Shown one piece after another: positions 18,307 through 28,773 of a DNA stretch of 64,000 nucleotides. Source of the DNA: Caryophanales bacterium (GTDB lineage: Bacteria > Bacillota > Bacilli > Bacillales > Amphibacillaceae). A model generated the notes under the pieces. The model was given only the letters and a program-made list of their open reading frames with translations. It did not search any database and was not told the origin of the DNA. Both the position numbers and the translations under genes were made by a program. Where the stretch lies: the NCBI GenBank assembly GCA_026168805.1, contig JAPFDS010000031.1:1-64000 (forward strand). The letters run 5' to 3'. Positions within the stretch are counted from its first letter, which is position 1. Each line of letters starts with the position of its first letter.

Positions 18307-19170
18307 TTAAGACACATAATTTGTTTGTAATAAAACCTCGATAAAATGATCGACTTGTGGGAGGAGCCTGTCACCTTCTTGAAAACATACCCACGTTGTC
18401 CGGGTGACTGGCTTGCCTTTGACGATGAGCGGTAGGTGTGGATAAGATTCCAACATTGGTTCTGCAACACTCTTTGGAAGAACGGCCATTCCTAATCCTT
18501 CTTTCATGAACTGTTTACACGTTTCAATTTGATCTAATGTAATAGAGGTTTGCGGTTTAATAAATGTTTGGTTGCTTAACCACTGGTCTACTACCTCATG
18601 CATACTGTCATCACTGTTGAATGAAAGTAATGGACGTTCCTTTATTTCATCTTTTGGGAATGATTCTGTGTCGAGTATATAAAGTGGGTCCTCAAACAGT
18701 TTCATACATGTACTATCTCTCAACCGTTCGCCCCGAATGATACATACATTATACTCATGGTGATTTTTCTCAATCTCTTCACTAATTCCAGTAACGAGAT
18801 CGACAGACACACGTGGATATGTTTTTGTATAAGACGCTAATATAGAAGGTAAGTAGCGCTGACTAATAAGCGAGGAACAAGCGATTGAAAGAGTTCCTTG
18901 TACGACATTACTTGTTTGGGTTAATTCATTTTTCAATTCATTTTCACGAGATAAAACTTCCGAAGCATGTGTTAAAATAATTTCACCACTTGGGGTAGTT
19001 ATTAATTTTTTCTGCGTTCGAATAAATATTTGTACCCCAAAATAGTCCTCTATATATTTAAGCCGTTGGGATACTGCTGGTTGAGAAATTAAAACAGCTT
19101 TTGCTGTTCCTCTAATCGTACCAATATCAGCCAATTTTATCAGTAACTCATAATCATCTATTTTGATCAT
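18307..19170 (-). CDS. LysR-family transcriptional regulator
   Basis: 287-aa LysR-type regulator. The N-terminal winged helix-turn-helix (about residues 1-60) shows the recognition segment LISQPAVSQRLKYIE. The effector-binding domain (about 90-285) has the expected SIACSSLISQRYLPSILASY start. It resembles the CysL/YtlI-type group, but I cannot assign a ligand. It lies alone between the pyrE terminator and rqcH and has its own promoter. In B. subtilis this interval holds sulfate-assimilation genes, which are not here. Confidence 0.85.
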   Translation of the reverse strand: MIKIDDYELLIKLADIGTIRGTAKAVLISQPAVSQRLKYIEDYFGVQIFIRTQKKLITTPSGEIILTHASEVLSRENELKNELTQTSNVVQGTLSIACSSLISQRYLPSILASYTKTYPRVSVDLVTGISEEIEKNHHEYNVCIIRGERLRDSTCMKLFEDPLYILDTESFPKDEIKERPLLSFNSDDSMHEVVDQWLSNQTFIKPQTSITLDQIETCKQFMKEGLGMAVLPKSVAEPMLESYPHLPLIVKGKPVTRTTWVCFQEGDRLLPQVDHFIEVLLQTNYVS

Positions 19171-19203
19171 TTACGTACCCCTCTCATCGATTCCATCACT
19201 ACT

Positions 19204-19232
19204 AGTATAGTACCAATGATTCAATCGCACAA
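19204..19232 (-). promoter_or_regulatory. Candidate sigma-A promoter of the LysR gene
   Basis: TTGTGC (19227-19232) and TATACT (19204-19209), spaced 17 nt on the minus strand, start directly beyond the pyrE terminator and 34 nt ahead of the ATG. Confidence 0.5.
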
Positions 19233-19259
19233 AAAAACGACTACAAAAGTAGTCGTTTT
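19231..19259 (-). terminator. Terminator of the pyr operon
   Basis: A perfect stem ACGACTAC with a TTTT loop, flanked by A and T tracts that extend the pairing, is followed by seven T on the minus strand. The pyrE stop codon forms the foot of the stem. Confidence 0.92.
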
Positions 19260-19878
19260 ACCCATCAATTGTCGCTCTCCACTGAATCAATGTTTCTTTT
19301 TCATTTTTCGTTATTTGCTCTTTCTCCTCAAGTAAGTTTGCTAACGAGTCATAATTCGTAATCGTTTCATGCTTGAAATCTGCCTCTTTAAATGCTTTTT
19401 CAGCTTTCTTTAAACCATATGTAAAGATTGCGAACACCCCTAATACATGTGCGCCGACTTCTTCAAGTCCTTTCGCTGCTTGGATGGCTGAACCCCCTGT
19501 AGAAATAAGGTCTTCGATAACAATTACGCGCTGGTTCGGTTGGATTTCACCTTCTATTTTGTTTTGTTTCCCATGTCCTTTTGCTGAAGAACGCACGTAA
19601 ACGAGCGGTAAATCAAGTGCATCCGCTAACCAGGCCGCATGCGGGATCCCTGCTGTTGCACATCCTGCAATCACATCTGGTTTTTCGTCCATTGCTTCTA
19701 TTTTGTCCATAAATGCCTTTGTTATTTTTTTACGTACGGATGGTGCCGAGATTGTGAGACGGTTGTCACAATAAATGGGTGATTTCAAACCTGAAGTCCA
19801 GGTGAAATATTCTTTTGTATTGATTTGGACAGCCTGAATACGTAATAAGTCTTCTGTCACTTCGTTACATAATGTCAT
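19258..19878 (-). CDS. pyrE: Orotate phosphoribosyltransferase
   Basis: 206-aa enzyme converting orotate and PRPP to OMP. The PRPP-binding motif VIVIEDLISTGGSA and the N-terminal TSGLKSPIYCDNR are intact. It is the last gene of the pyr operon and overlaps pyrF by 14 nt. Confidence 0.96.
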   Translation of the reverse strand: MTLCNEVTEDLLRIQAVQINTKEYFTWTSGLKSPIYCDNRLTISAPSVRKKITKAFMDKIEAMDEKPDVIAGCATAGIPHAAWLADALDLPLVYVRSSAKGHGKQNKIEGEIQPNQRVIVIEDLISTGGSAIQAAKGLEEVGAHVLGVFAIFTYGLKKAEKAFKEADFKHETITNYDSLANLLEEKEQITKNEKETLIQWRATIDG

Positions 19879-20572
19879 TTTTCCACTCCTTTAAAGCTGT
19901 ATTATAAGCTTCTTTAGGGTCTTTAGCGTTTGTAATGCTTCGACCAATCACTAAAATGTCTGCTTCTTTCTTTTTCGCTTCGGCAGGTGTGGCTGTTCTT
20001 ACTTGATCATTTGCATCAGAATTTGCTAAACGGATACCCGGTGTAACTGTTAAAAATGATGGTCCACACAATTCCTTAATCAATTCCGCTTCATGAGCTG
20101 AACAAACAACACCATCCACACCACTTTGCATGGCTAAAGTTGCCAAGTGACCCACTTGCTTATGTAAGGATTCTTTAATATTTAAATCCTTCTTCATAAC
20201 CTTTTCATCCATGGACGTTAGCATCGTAACAGCAAGTAATGCTGGACTTTCATTGCTACTACCTGCAAGCAATCCTTCTTTTGCACGTTGCATCATTTCT
20301 ACTCCACCAAGTGCATGGACATTTACCATATCTACTTCAAGCGCTGCTATATTTTTCATTGTACGATATACCGTTGTAGGAATATCGTGTAACTTTAAAT
20401 CTAAAAAAATTGGATGCGATTGATTTTGTAGTTCTGTAATGAAAGCTGGTCCTTCCTTATAAAAAAGTTCCATGCCCACTTTCACTGGTACATTCTTTAA
20501 CTCATTTACTTTTAAAAAATGTAGCGCCTCTTCTCCAGTAGCGAAATCTAATGCAATATACATCGAATCCAT
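19865..20572 (-). CDS. pyrF: Orotidine 5'-phosphate decarboxylase
   Basis: 235-aa TIM-barrel decarboxylase making UMP. The catalytic DLKLHDIP (Asp-Lys-Asp tetrad region) and the phosphate-binding TPGIR are present. The ATG at 20572 is immediately after the pyrD stop, with GGGGCAC about 9 nt upstream; an ATG three codons later is possible. Confidence 0.96.
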   Translation of the reverse strand: MDSMYIALDFATGEEALHFLKVNELKNVPVKVGMELFYKEGPAFITELQNQSHPIFLDLKLHDIPTTVYRTMKNIAALEVDMVNVHALGGVEMMQRAKEGLLAGSSNESPALLAVTMLTSMDEKVMKKDLNIKESLHKQVGHLATLAMQSGVDGVVCSAHEAELIKELCGPSFLTVTPGIRLANSDANDQVRTATPAEAKKKEADILVIGRSITNAKDPKEAYNTALKEWKNDIM

Positions 20573-21484
20573 TTATATGTGCCCCTTCCCAACAATGTCT
20601 TCTACATTGGTAAAACCGTATTTTTGAATGACTTCAGGTAATTGTTCAATGATATCTATACAAATAAGTGGATTTTGAAAATGCTCTGTACCAATCGCCA
20701 CTGCACTTGCACCTGCTAAAAGGAATTCAATTACATCCTCTGCCGTGCGAATGCCACCCATTCCAATAATAGGAATAGACACTTGTTTATACACTTCGTA
20801 AATCATCCGAATAGCTACAGGTTTGATCGCTGCTCCAGATAATCCACCTGTTTGATTCGCTATAATTGGACGGCGCTGGTCAAGATTAATTTGCATCCCT
20901 GTAAGTGTATTGATCATCGATAAACCATCTGCGCCTGCTTCTTCTACTGCTTGAGCCATTGCGACAATGTTTGTTACATTCGGTGATAATTTCACATAGA
21001 CAGGCACATTACTCGCTTCTTTCACACGTCTCGTCACTTCTGCTGCCATCGATGGATCTGTGCCAAACTGAACGCCACCTTCTTTCACATTTGGACATGA
21101 GATATTTAATTCAATCGCGTGGATATCTTTCGTTTGTTGAAACGTTTTGGCAACATATTCATATTCTTCTATCGTACTTCCAGCAATATTTGCAATAATC
21201 GATGTGTCGTAAGCAGCTAAAAATGGCACTTCTGTTTCAATAATTTTCTCAACGCCAGGATTTTGTAAACCAATTGCATTTAGCATTCCCGAAGATGTTT
21301 CTGCAACACGCGGTGTTGGATTCCCGAATCTCTGTTCCCCAGTCGCTGCTTTCATCATCACAGCACCTAATTGGTTAATATCAACAAATGAACTATACTC
21401 TCGTCCAAATCCAAAACAACCAGATGCTGGCATCAATGGATTTTTCAAAGATAATCCGGGAAGCTGAACACGTAACATACTCAT
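20573..21484 (-). CDS. pyrD: Dihydroorotate dehydrogenase, class 1B catalytic subunit
   Basis: 303-aa FMN enzyme that oxidises dihydroorotate with NAD via PyrK. The class 1 signature [13 protein letters not shown], the catalytic cysteine in [10 protein letters not shown] and the FMN phosphate-binding GMGGI are visible. Start at 21484: the ATG overlaps the pyrK stop as ATGA and a GAGGAGG precedes it. Confidence 0.95.
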   Translation of the reverse strand: MSMLRVQLPGLSLKNPLMPASGCFGFGREYSSFVDINQLGAVMMKAATGEQRFGNPTPRVAETSSGMLNAIGLQNPGVEKIIETEVPFLAAYDTSIIANIAGSTIEEYEYVAKTFQQTKDIHAIELNISCPNVKEGGVQFGTDPSMAAEVTRRVKEASNVPVYVKLSPNVTNIVAMAQAVEEAGADGLSMINTLTGMQINLDQRRPIIANQTGGLSGAAIKPVAIRMIYEVYKQVSIPIIGMGGIRTAEDVIEFLLAGASAVAIGTEHFQNPLICIDIIEQLPEVIQKYGFTNVEDIVGKGHI

Positions 21485-22236
21485 AGGACAACCTCCTCTT
21501 GTGAAAATACTGGACCGTCTTGGCAAATCTTTTTATAGCCTTTTTCGTCGTCTGTCGGAATGACACATGCAAAACATGCACCTAATCCACAACCCATGCG
21601 TTCCTCAAGTGAAATATGCCCTGGGACTGCATCAATGCTATTTACGACCGCTTGGATCATTGGTTTTGGACCGCATGTATAATAATGGTCGAAATCTTTT
21701 AGGAGTGAAAGTGCATCTGTTACGAGACCCTTTTCACCATAAGACCCGTCATCTGTAACAATGATTGTTTCACCTAGTTCTTTGAATTGCGCTTCATAAA
21801 ACACACTTTCTTTCGTTTGATAGCCTAAAACCGATATAACATTCACACCACGATCTCTTAGCTCGGTTCCTAAGGCGTACAGCGGGGGTACTCCGATTCC
21901 CCCACCGATTAAAAGCGCTGTAGAGCCTACTTGTTGTTCTAAAGGAAAGCCATTCCCTAAAGGTCCTAGAACATTGATTTCATCTCCAACTGTACACTGT
22001 GAAAGTGTGCGCGTACCCGAACCTATTTCTTTATATAAAATAGTTATGAGATGATTCTCACGGTCAATATGAGCAATGGATATTGGTCGTCTTAATGTAT
22101 GATGGGGGACATGCATGTGTAAAAACTGACCAGGACGAGCTTGTTCCGCTATCTCTTTACTTTGAATAACCATCTCGACCGTATCTTTTGCAATCCGCTT
22201 TTTGGAATAAAGAGGAGCTCGTTGAATATGACGCAT
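21481..22236 (-). CDS. pyrK: Dihydroorotate dehydrogenase electron transfer subunit PyrK
   Basis: 251-aa FAD and [2Fe-2S] subunit that passes electrons from PyrD to NAD. The FAD-binding RRPISIAH, the NAD-binding GGGIGVPPL and the cluster cysteines (CGLGACFAC then a distant CQDG) are present. The ATG at 22236 is chosen for its 9-nt spacing from AAAGGAG; an ATG three codons upstream touches the ribosome binding site. Confidence 0.94.
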   Translation of the reverse strand: MRHIQRAPLYSKKRIAKDTVEMVIQSKEIAEQARPGQFLHMHVPHHTLRRPISIAHIDRENHLITILYKEIGSGTRTLSQCTVGDEINVLGPLGNGFPLEQQVGSTALLIGGGIGVPPLYALGTELRDRGVNVISVLGYQTKESVFYEAQFKELGETIIVTDDGSYGEKGLVTDALSLLKDFDHYYTCGPKPMIQAVVNSIDAVPGHISLEERMGCGLGACFACVIPTDDEKGYKKICQDGPVFSQEEVVL

Positions 22237-22328
22237 TTGCAGCATCTCCTTTTATTGTAGTGAATTTCCTCAAACATATTTTATGCTCTTGCATATCAAC
22301 ATGTAGGATTATGATGAAAATCACTTCT

Positions 22329-25300
22329 TTAAATTGGTTGTGCACTAAATGTAGTTGATTCAATGACATTTAGTATTGCTTCTGCTGTATCTAAGTTTGT
22401 TAAGCAAGCAATTCCGTGCTCTACTGCTTCTCTACGAATTCTAAATCCGTCTGATCGGGGTTGTTTACCAGATGTAAGAGTATTGACTACGAACTGGACG
22501 TTCCCTTGTCGAATCGTTGATAAGACGTTCGGTTCATCTGCCCCTATTTTCGCTACTTCTGTCACTGGAACTCCATGTGAACGTACAAATGCAGCTGTTC
22601 CCTTCGTAGCATAAAGCTCGAAACTTAAATGGTGAAAACGTTTCGCTACATCAAGCATTTCTTCTTTATCTTGGTCTGCTACTGTTAATAGAACAGCACC
22701 TTCTTGAGGGATGGAAATGCCAGATGCAATCAGTCCTTTATACAATGCTTTTTCCATTGTTTCCGCGTAACCAATTGCTTCACCGGTTGACTTCATTTCC
22801 GGCCCGAGTGTCGTATCCACACTACGCAATTTCTCAAAAGAGAAGACAGGTACTTTCACCGAAACGAGTGATCTTTCTTCTAAAATACCTGATGCATATC
22901 CGAGGGATTGCAATGTTTCTCCAAGCATACATTTTGTTGCCATGTTCGCCATTGGAACAGAAGTAATTTTACTTAAAAACGGAATCGTACGACTTGCTCT
23001 AGGGTTTACTTCTAGGACATAAACTTCATCATCTTGAATAATGAACTGAATATTGATCATTCCTTGTACACGCAACGTTTGAGATATTTTCATCGTTGCA
23101 TCGACAATATTCTGCTTCGCTTGTTCTGATAAACGATATGGTGGATAAACTGCAATCGAGTCTCCTGAGTGTACACCTGAACGTTCAATATGTTCCATAA
23201 TACCCGGGATAAATGTATGTTCACCATCACTAATCGCATCTACATCTACTTCAATCCCTGTAATGTATTGATCAATTAAAATTGGAAATGCATCCGAATA
23301 ATCGCGAACTTTTGCAACATAATTTTCTAGCTCAATTTGATCATATACGATTTCCATTCGACTTCCACCAATGACATATGATGGACGCACAAGTAACGGA
23401 TATCCGATATCTTCGGCAACTCCTTTTGCTTCATGTAAGTTAAATACTGCTTGTCCCCGCGGACGAATAAGGTCAATTTCATCAAGGAGTTGTTCAAACT
23501 TATCCCGATCTTCTGCTTGATCAATTGCTTGTAAAGAAGTTCCTAAAATATTCACACCTCGTCGCTCTAACCCTGCAGCTAAATTGATGGCTGTTTGTCC
23601 ACCAAATTGTACAATGACGCCGATCGGTTGTTCCAGTTCAATTACGTGCATCACATCTTCAAGGGTAAGTGGCTCAAAATATAACTTATCTGAAATGGTA
23701 AAATCGGTAGAAACTGTTTCAGGGTTGTTGTTCATAATAATTGCTTCATACCCTAGTTCTTTGATGGCAAGCACTGAATGAACGGTTGCATAATCAAATT
23801 CAATCCCTTGTCCAATCCGGATTGGACCAGAACCGAGAACAAGTACCTTTTTATTCGTAGATGGAAGTGATTCATTTTCGTCTTCATAAGAACTATAAAA
23901 ATATGTGGAATCAGATGCATACATACCAGCACATGAATCGACTTGTTTATAGATTGGCAACATCGAATGCTCTTTGCGAATGTTGTAAATTTCATCTTCT
24001 GAAACATTCCACACTCTTGCTAAATGTCCATCTGAAAAACCTAATTGTTTCGCTTGTTTAATGGTTTGTACATCAAGCGGGTGATCAAGAATGTATTGTT
24101 CAAAGTCGATTAACTTGTGAATTTTTTCTAAAAAGAACCGATCAATTTCTGTTTTTTCATAAAGAGTTTCTACAGACATTCCACGGCGCATGCATTCCGC
24201 TACAATAAATATCCGTTCATCATCTGCCTTCATCATTCGTTCAATCAATTGTTCTTCATCAAGATGTTGTAAAGATCGGATCCATAATTCATTCGTCCCA
24301 ATATCTAAGGAACGAATCCCTTTTAAAAAGGATTGTTCAAAAGTCCGACCAATCGCCATAATTTCTCCAGTTGCTTTCATTTGTGTTCCAAGAGTTCGAT
24401 CTCCGCTCGTAAATTTGTCAAAAGCAAATCTCGGAAACTTTGTAACGACATAATCAAGTTGTGGCTCGAAACATGCAGTAGCTTCTGGAATTAATGGGTG
24501 TTCTAATTCATCTAAAGCATACCCAACAGCGATCTTTGCAGCAATTTTTGCAATAGGATAACCCGTTGCCTTCGATGCAAGTGCTGAAGAGCGGCTTACA
24601 CGTGGATTCACTTCAATCACATAGTAGTCAAAACTGTATGGATCAAGCGCTAATTGAACGTTACATCCACCTTCTATTTCCAATGCACGAATGATTTTTA
24701 ACGATGCATTTCTAAGCATTTGATGTTCTCGATCTGTTAATGTTTGAGATGGAGCTACAACAATGGAATCGCCCGTATGAATACCTACTGGGTCAATATT
24801 TTCCATATTACAGACGACGATTGCTTGGTCTTTTCGGTCGCGAATCACTTCGTACTCTACTTCTTTTAATCCAGCTATGCTTTTTTCTAGTAAACATTGA
24901 TGTACAGGTGATAATGCTAAGCCATTTTGAACAATATCATTTAGCTGTTCATCGTTATAGCACATTCCTCCTCCTGTCCCACCAAGGGTGTACGCTGGAC
25001 GGACAATAACTGGAAAGCCTACCTCGTCTACAAATGTACGAGCTTGTTCAAGCGAAGTAATTATCGCACTTTCAGGAACCGGTTCATCCAATTCATTCAT
25101 CAATGAGCGAAATAGCTCTCGATCTTCTGCTTGTTCAATGGAATCAAGCGTAGATCCTAATAAAGAAACTCCATATGTGCTAAGTATTCCAGTTTTCTCT
25201 AGCTCAACTGCTAAGTTTAGTGCCGTTTGACCACCGAGAGTCGGTAACAGTGCATCTGGTCGTTCTTTGCGAATAATTTTTGTTAAAAATTCAATCGTAA

Positions 25301-25514
25301 GAGGTTCCATATATACTTGATCAGCAAACGTGTGGTCGGTCATAATTGTTGCTGGATTTGAGTTTGCTAATACGACATTATACCCTTCTTCTTTCAACGC
25401 TTGGCAAGCTTGTGTACCAGAGTAATCAAATTCTGCTGCCTGGCCTATGACAATTGGTCCTGATCCAATCACTAATATTTTTTGTATGTCTTCATTTTTT
25501 GGCATTTGTTTCAC
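22329..25514 (-). CDS. carB: Carbamoyl-phosphate synthase large subunit
   Basis: 1061-aa synthetase (B. subtilis PyrAB is about 1071) that makes carbamoyl phosphate from bicarbonate, ammonia and two ATP. Two tandem ATP-grasp halves are complete: carboxyphosphate half with [19 protein letters not shown] and LGGTGGG, carbamate half from [10 protein letters not shown], plus the C-terminal allosteric domain. The usual GGRAMEIVY after VRPSYV reads GGSRMEIVY here (Ser718-Arg719). The gene lies 3 nt after a carA whose glutaminase residues are lost, so CarB may have to work on free ammonia. Confidence 0.95.
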   Translation of the reverse strand: MKQMPKNEDIQKILVIGSGPIVIGQAAEFDYSGTQACQALKEEGYNVVLANSNPATIMTDHTFADQVYMEPLTIEFLTKIIRKERPDALLPTLGGQTALNLAVELEKTGILSTYGVSLLGSTLDSIEQAEDRELFRSLMNELDEPVPESAIITSLEQARTFVDEVGFPVIVRPAYTLGGTGGGMCYNDEQLNDIVQNGLALSPVHQCLLEKSIAGLKEVEYEVIRDRKDQAIVVCNMENIDPVGIHTGDSIVVAPSQTLTDREHQMLRNASLKIIRALEIEGGCNVQLALDPYSFDYYVIEVNPRVSRSSALASKATGYPIAKIAAKIAVGYALDELEHPLIPEATACFEPQLDYVVTKFPRFAFDKFTSGDRTLGTQMKATGEIMAIGRTFEQSFLKGIRSLDIGTNELWIRSLQHLDEEQLIERMMKADDERIFIVAECMRRGMSVETLYEKTEIDRFFLEKIHKLIDFEQYILDHPLDVQTIKQAKQLGFSDGHLARVWNVSEDEIYNIRKEHSMLPIYKQVDSCAGMYASDSTYFYSSYEDENESLPSTNKKVLVLGSGPIRIGQGIEFDYATVHSVLAIKELGYEAIIMNNNPETVSTDFTISDKLYFEPLTLEDVMHVIELEQPIGVIVQFGGQTAINLAAGLERRGVNILGTSLQAIDQAEDRDKFEQLLDEIDLIRPRGQAVFNLHEAKGVAEDIGYPLLVRPSYVIGGSRMEIVYDQIELENYVAKVRDYSDAFPILIDQYITGIEVDVDAISDGEHTFIPGIMEHIERSGVHSGDSIAVYPPYRLSEQAKQNIVDATMKISQTLRVQGMINIQFIIQDDEVYVLEVNPRASRTIPFLSKITSVPMANMATKCMLGETLQSLGYASGILEERSLVSVKVPVFSFEKLRSVDTTLGPEMKSTGEAIGYAETMEKALYKGLIASGISIPQEGAVLLTVADQDKEEMLDVAKRFHHLSFELYATKGTAAFVRSHGVPVTEVAKIGADEPNVLSTIRQGNVQFVVNTLTSGKQPRSDGFRIRREAVEHGIACLTNLDTAEAILNVIESTTFSAQPI

Positions 25515-25517
25515 TCC

Positions 25518-26597
25518 TTATGAAATATGTTTGGCTGAGCAATAGGATAGAAAATGGTCAAAAACGTAACTTGTTTCTTCTGGTCCAGGTGCGCTTTCTG
25601 GATTATACTGAACTGAAAAAGCTTTGTAATTTGTATGATGTACACTCACAATTGATCCATCGTCAGCAATACGCTCAATCACTTCTAAAGGAAGGTTTTC
25701 TAACGATTCTTCTATTATTTCCTCCGATTGATGCATGGAAGTGAATCGTGTGATCTTCGTTTTTTCATGTGTAACTGGTAATCCAGTTACATAACGCCCA
25801 CTGGACGTATCTTTTATACGCGCTCCACATGCGGAAGCTAGTACAAGATGTCCAAGCCCAATACCAAGCAAAGGTATTTGATGTATAAGAGCTTTCACAG
25901 CCGTAGTGACTGATTCAATATCTCGTATCTTGCCGGGACCATTTGATACGATGATTCCATCAGGTTGTAACCGAACAATATCTTCTACACTATAATTGAA
26001 TGGAACAACAGTCACGTGGCAATTTCTATTTGTTAAAGAACGCAATATTCCATGCTTTAAGCCTAAGTCAATGAGTACAATTCTCTTTCCACGTCCAGGT
26101 ACTACATATGGTTTTACAGTTGAAGTCTCCTGAACAGCGTTCGTTCCATTCGTTGCACTCGCTATGTGGGTTTGCGCTTCTTCTGTTGTAGTAGATGTTG
26201 GTACAATAACACCTTTCATCGAGCCATTGTTGCGGATATGTCGAGATAGTTTACGAGTATCAATGCCTTCAATTGCCGGAATATCATTGGCATGTGTATA
26301 TTCATCCATCGATTCGGTTGAACGGAAATTCGATGGTAGGTCACACTTTTCTCTCACAACAAGTCCTCTTACTGCTGGTTCAATGGATTCAAAATCATCG
26401 TGATTCAAGCCATAATTCCCAATTAATGGATAGGACATGACAACAATATGATTCGCATGAGCTGGATCTGACAATACTTCTTGATATCCCGTCATACCAG
26501 TTTGAATAATCACTTCTCCAACCTTTTTCTCAGTCGATCCAAAAGCATATCCTAGAAATTCTGTACCATCTTCTAACACGAGTTTTGCATTATGCAT
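25518..26597 (-). CDS. carA: Carbamoyl-phosphate synthase small subunit, glutaminase site degenerate
   Basis: 359-aa protein, full length for CarA, which normally hydrolyses glutamine and tunnels ammonia to CarB. The N-terminal domain (about 1-165) is well conserved (FGSTEKKVGEVI, TGYQEVLSDPA). The class I amidotransferase domain is altered. The nucleophile motif GICLGHQ reads GIGLGHL, with Gly247 in place of Cys; catalytic His is Asn332 (YNPE for YHPE); and the conserved GHRGxNHP and QNHG segments are replaced. The reading frame is intact. The start at 26597 follows GAGGAGG and overlaps pyrC by 8 nt. Likely a structural partner of CarB without glutaminase activity. Confidence 0.92.
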   Translation of the reverse strand: MHNAKLVLEDGTEFLGYAFGSTEKKVGEVIIQTGMTGYQEVLSDPAHANHIVVMSYPLIGNYGLNHDDFESIEPAVRGLVVREKCDLPSNFRSTESMDEYTHANDIPAIEGIDTRKLSRHIRNNGSMKGVIVPTSTTTEEAQTHIASATNGTNAVQETSTVKPYVVPGRGKRIVLIDLGLKHGILRSLTNRNCHVTVVPFNYSVEDIVRLQPDGIIVSNGPGKIRDIESVTTAVKALIHQIPLLGIGLGHLVLASACGARIKDTSSGRYVTGLPVTHEKTKITRFTSMHQSEEIIEESLENLPLEVIERIADDGSIVSVHHTNYKAFSVQYNPESAPGPEETSYVFDHFLSYCSAKHIS

Positions 26598-27873
26598 GGT
26601 CTGCCTCCTCAAAAACAACTTCACCTGCTACAATTGTACGAACAATGCGGCCTTTACAGTCCCAGCCATTAAATGGAGTATTCATTCCTTTAGATACAAA
26701 CGTTTCTTTATCAATCACATGATCAGCTTGTAAATCGATACAAGTAATGTCTGCACTTTGACCAATCTCAAGTGTGCCATATGGAAGATTAAAAATTTCA
26801 GCTGGTTTTTTTGCCATGTAATCAATCAGTTCTCTAAGTGTGATGATCCCTTTTTTAACTAAATGTGTATACATTAATGGAAATGCTGTCTCCAAACCGA
26901 CAATTCCAAATGGCGCTTGTTCAATTCCAACACTTTTTTCTTCTTCACTATGTGGGGCATGGTCCGTTGCAATACAATCAAGTGTGCCATCAAGTAAACC
27001 TTCTAATAATGCCTCTTGATCTTCCTTACCTCTTAGTGGTGGATTCATTTTTAAATTTGCATCATCTACTGTCACATCAGTTTCATTTAATAATAAGTGA
27101 TGGGGAGATACTTCTGCGGTCACATGAATTCCTGCGCGCTTAGCATCACGAATAACTCGAACAGATTCCTTTGTACTCACGTGGCAGACATGATAATGAC
27201 ATCCGGTAGCTTCTGCTAACAATACATCTCGAGCAATATGGACAGACTCACTTAAAGACAGGATTCCAGGGATATTCATTCGTTCACTTACTTCTCCTTT
27301 ATGAACCGCTCCACCATACAGTAAAGAGTTATCTTCACAATGTGCTACAATTGGACGGTTGTTCGCTGCCGCTTCTTGCATAGCTTCATACATTAGACCA
27401 GCCGATTGAATACCTACTCCATCATCTGTAAATCCTGCAATGGACTTTTCAGCTAATGCTTGAATATTTGATAACGTTGTTCCTTCTAGGTTGGTTGTAA
27501 TTGCTGCATACGGTAACACACGAACGACTGCAGTTTCATCAATTACTTTTTGAATGTTCGCGAGTGTGTCAACATTATCCGGAACTGGGTTTGTATTCGG
27601 CATTGAACAAATCGTTGTATACCCACCTCTAGCAGCTGATTTCGTGCCTGTTTCAATCGTTTCTTTATGTTCTCCACCTGGTTCTCTCAGATGAACATGT
27701 ACATCAACAAACCCTGGACTAACAAGTGTCCCTTTACAATCGATAACTTGCTTTGCTTTCTCTGATAGTTTCTTACCGATGCTTACAATCTTGCCATCAT
27801 CCACAAAAATCTCACATAATTGTTCTTCATTGTTATTGTTTAGTATCGTTGCGTTCGTTAGTAAAAGACTCAT
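26590..27873 (-). CDS. pyrC: Dihydroorotase
   Basis: 427-aa zinc amidohydrolase cyclising carbamoyl-aspartate to dihydroorotate. The metal ligands DVHVHLREPG, the HCED motif and ATDHAPHS are intact. The ATG has GGGGGA upstream and lies inside the end of pyrB (41-nt overlap). Confidence 0.96.
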   Translation of the reverse strand: MSLLLTNATILNNNNEEQLCEIFVDDGKIVSIGKKLSEKAKQVIDCKGTLVSPGFVDVHVHLREPGGEHKETIETGTKSAARGGYTTICSMPNTNPVPDNVDTLANIQKVIDETAVVRVLPYAAITTNLEGTTLSNIQALAEKSIAGFTDDGVGIQSAGLMYEAMQEAAANNRPIVAHCEDNSLLYGGAVHKGEVSERMNIPGILSLSESVHIARDVLLAEATGCHYHVCHVSTKESVRVIRDAKRAGIHVTAEVSPHHLLLNETDVTVDDANLKMNPPLRGKEDQEALLEGLLDGTLDCIATDHAPHSEEEKSVGIEQAPFGIVGLETAFPLMYTHLVKKGIITLRELIDYMAKKPAEIFNLPYGTLEIGQSADITCIDLQADHVIDKETFVSKGMNTPFNGWDCKGRIVRTIVAGEVVFEEADHA

Positions 27874-28756
27874 CTATAATCCCCCATTTTTGTAGCATAT
27901 ATAACATAATTGCCATCCGTATATATACACCATTTTGAATTTGTTGTTTCACTCTTGATCGATCACAGTAAATTAACGTTTCGTCCATTTCTACATTCCG
28001 GTTCACTGGACCTGGATGCATAATAATAGCTTTCTTTTTCATCTGCTTTTCACGCGATTTTGTTAACCCATATTGTTCCAAGTAATGATCCACAGATGTT
28101 TCTTCCCCTTCATGACGTTCATGTTGTATACGTAGGAGCATCATACAATCTGCAAATGTAACTGCTTCATCCATTGATACATTCGGAACGTCTAGTGTTG
28201 GATCTTGAAATGCTGGTGCACAACTTGTATATACATTTGCTCCTAAGCGTGTCAATGTTTGAATGTTTGAGTGAGCCACTCGACTATGTTTAATATCTCC
28301 AGCGATGACGACATTTAAATCTTCAAAACTGCCAAATTCCTCATATAATGTATATACATCTAACATGCATTGTGTAGGGTGCTCCAATGTACCTGCGCCA
28401 GCATTAATCATCGGAATAGATATTTTATCTTGCAGTTCGTCGATCCATTCATTTGATTGGTCACGAATAATCAGTACATCTGCTCCAATTGCTTCAAGTG
28501 TAATAGCTGTATCTTCAAGGGATTCTCCTTTAGAAATACTCGATTGCACACCATCAATTTCTAGTACGTCTAGTCCAATTTTTCTTTGAGCAGCAATGAA
28601 ACTTAATTTTGTGCGCGTACTTGGTTCAGTGAATACGTTCGCAGCAAATATTTGTTTACTGACATGGACTTGTTCGTTACGATATCTTTTTGCTGCATCA
28701 CATAAATGATAAATCGTATCAACATCTAATTGATTCACAGAGAAAAAGTGTTTCAT
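27833..28756 (-). CDS. pyrB: Aspartate carbamoyltransferase catalytic subunit
   Basis: 307-aa transferase joining carbamoyl phosphate to aspartate. The carbamoyl-phosphate loop EPSTRTKLSF, HPTQ and the C-terminal HPGPVNR are present. The start at 28756 has TAGGAGG six nt upstream; the ATG two codons earlier abuts the site. It begins 17 nt after pyrP, too close for the third PyrR attenuator found in B. subtilis. Confidence 0.95.
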   Translation of the reverse strand: MKHFFSVNQLDVDTIYHLCDAAKRYRNEQVHVSKQIFAANVFTEPSTRTKLSFIAAQRKIGLDVLEIDGVQSSISKGESLEDTAITLEAIGADVLIIRDQSNEWIDELQDKISIPMINAGAGTLEHPTQCMLDVYTLYEEFGSFEDLNVVIAGDIKHSRVAHSNIQTLTRLGANVYTSCAPAFQDPTLDVPNVSMDEAVTFADCMMLLRIQHERHEGEETSVDHYLEQYGLTKSREKQMKKKAIIMHPGPVNRNVEMDETLIYCDRSRVKQQIQNGVYIRMAIMLYMLQKWGIIDESFTNERNDTKQ

Positions 28757-28773
28757 ATACATCCTCCTATTTT

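Noticed and set aside
28757..28773. Third PyrR attenuator between pyrP and pyrB
   Set aside because: The gap is 17 nt and contains only the pyrB ribosome binding site.
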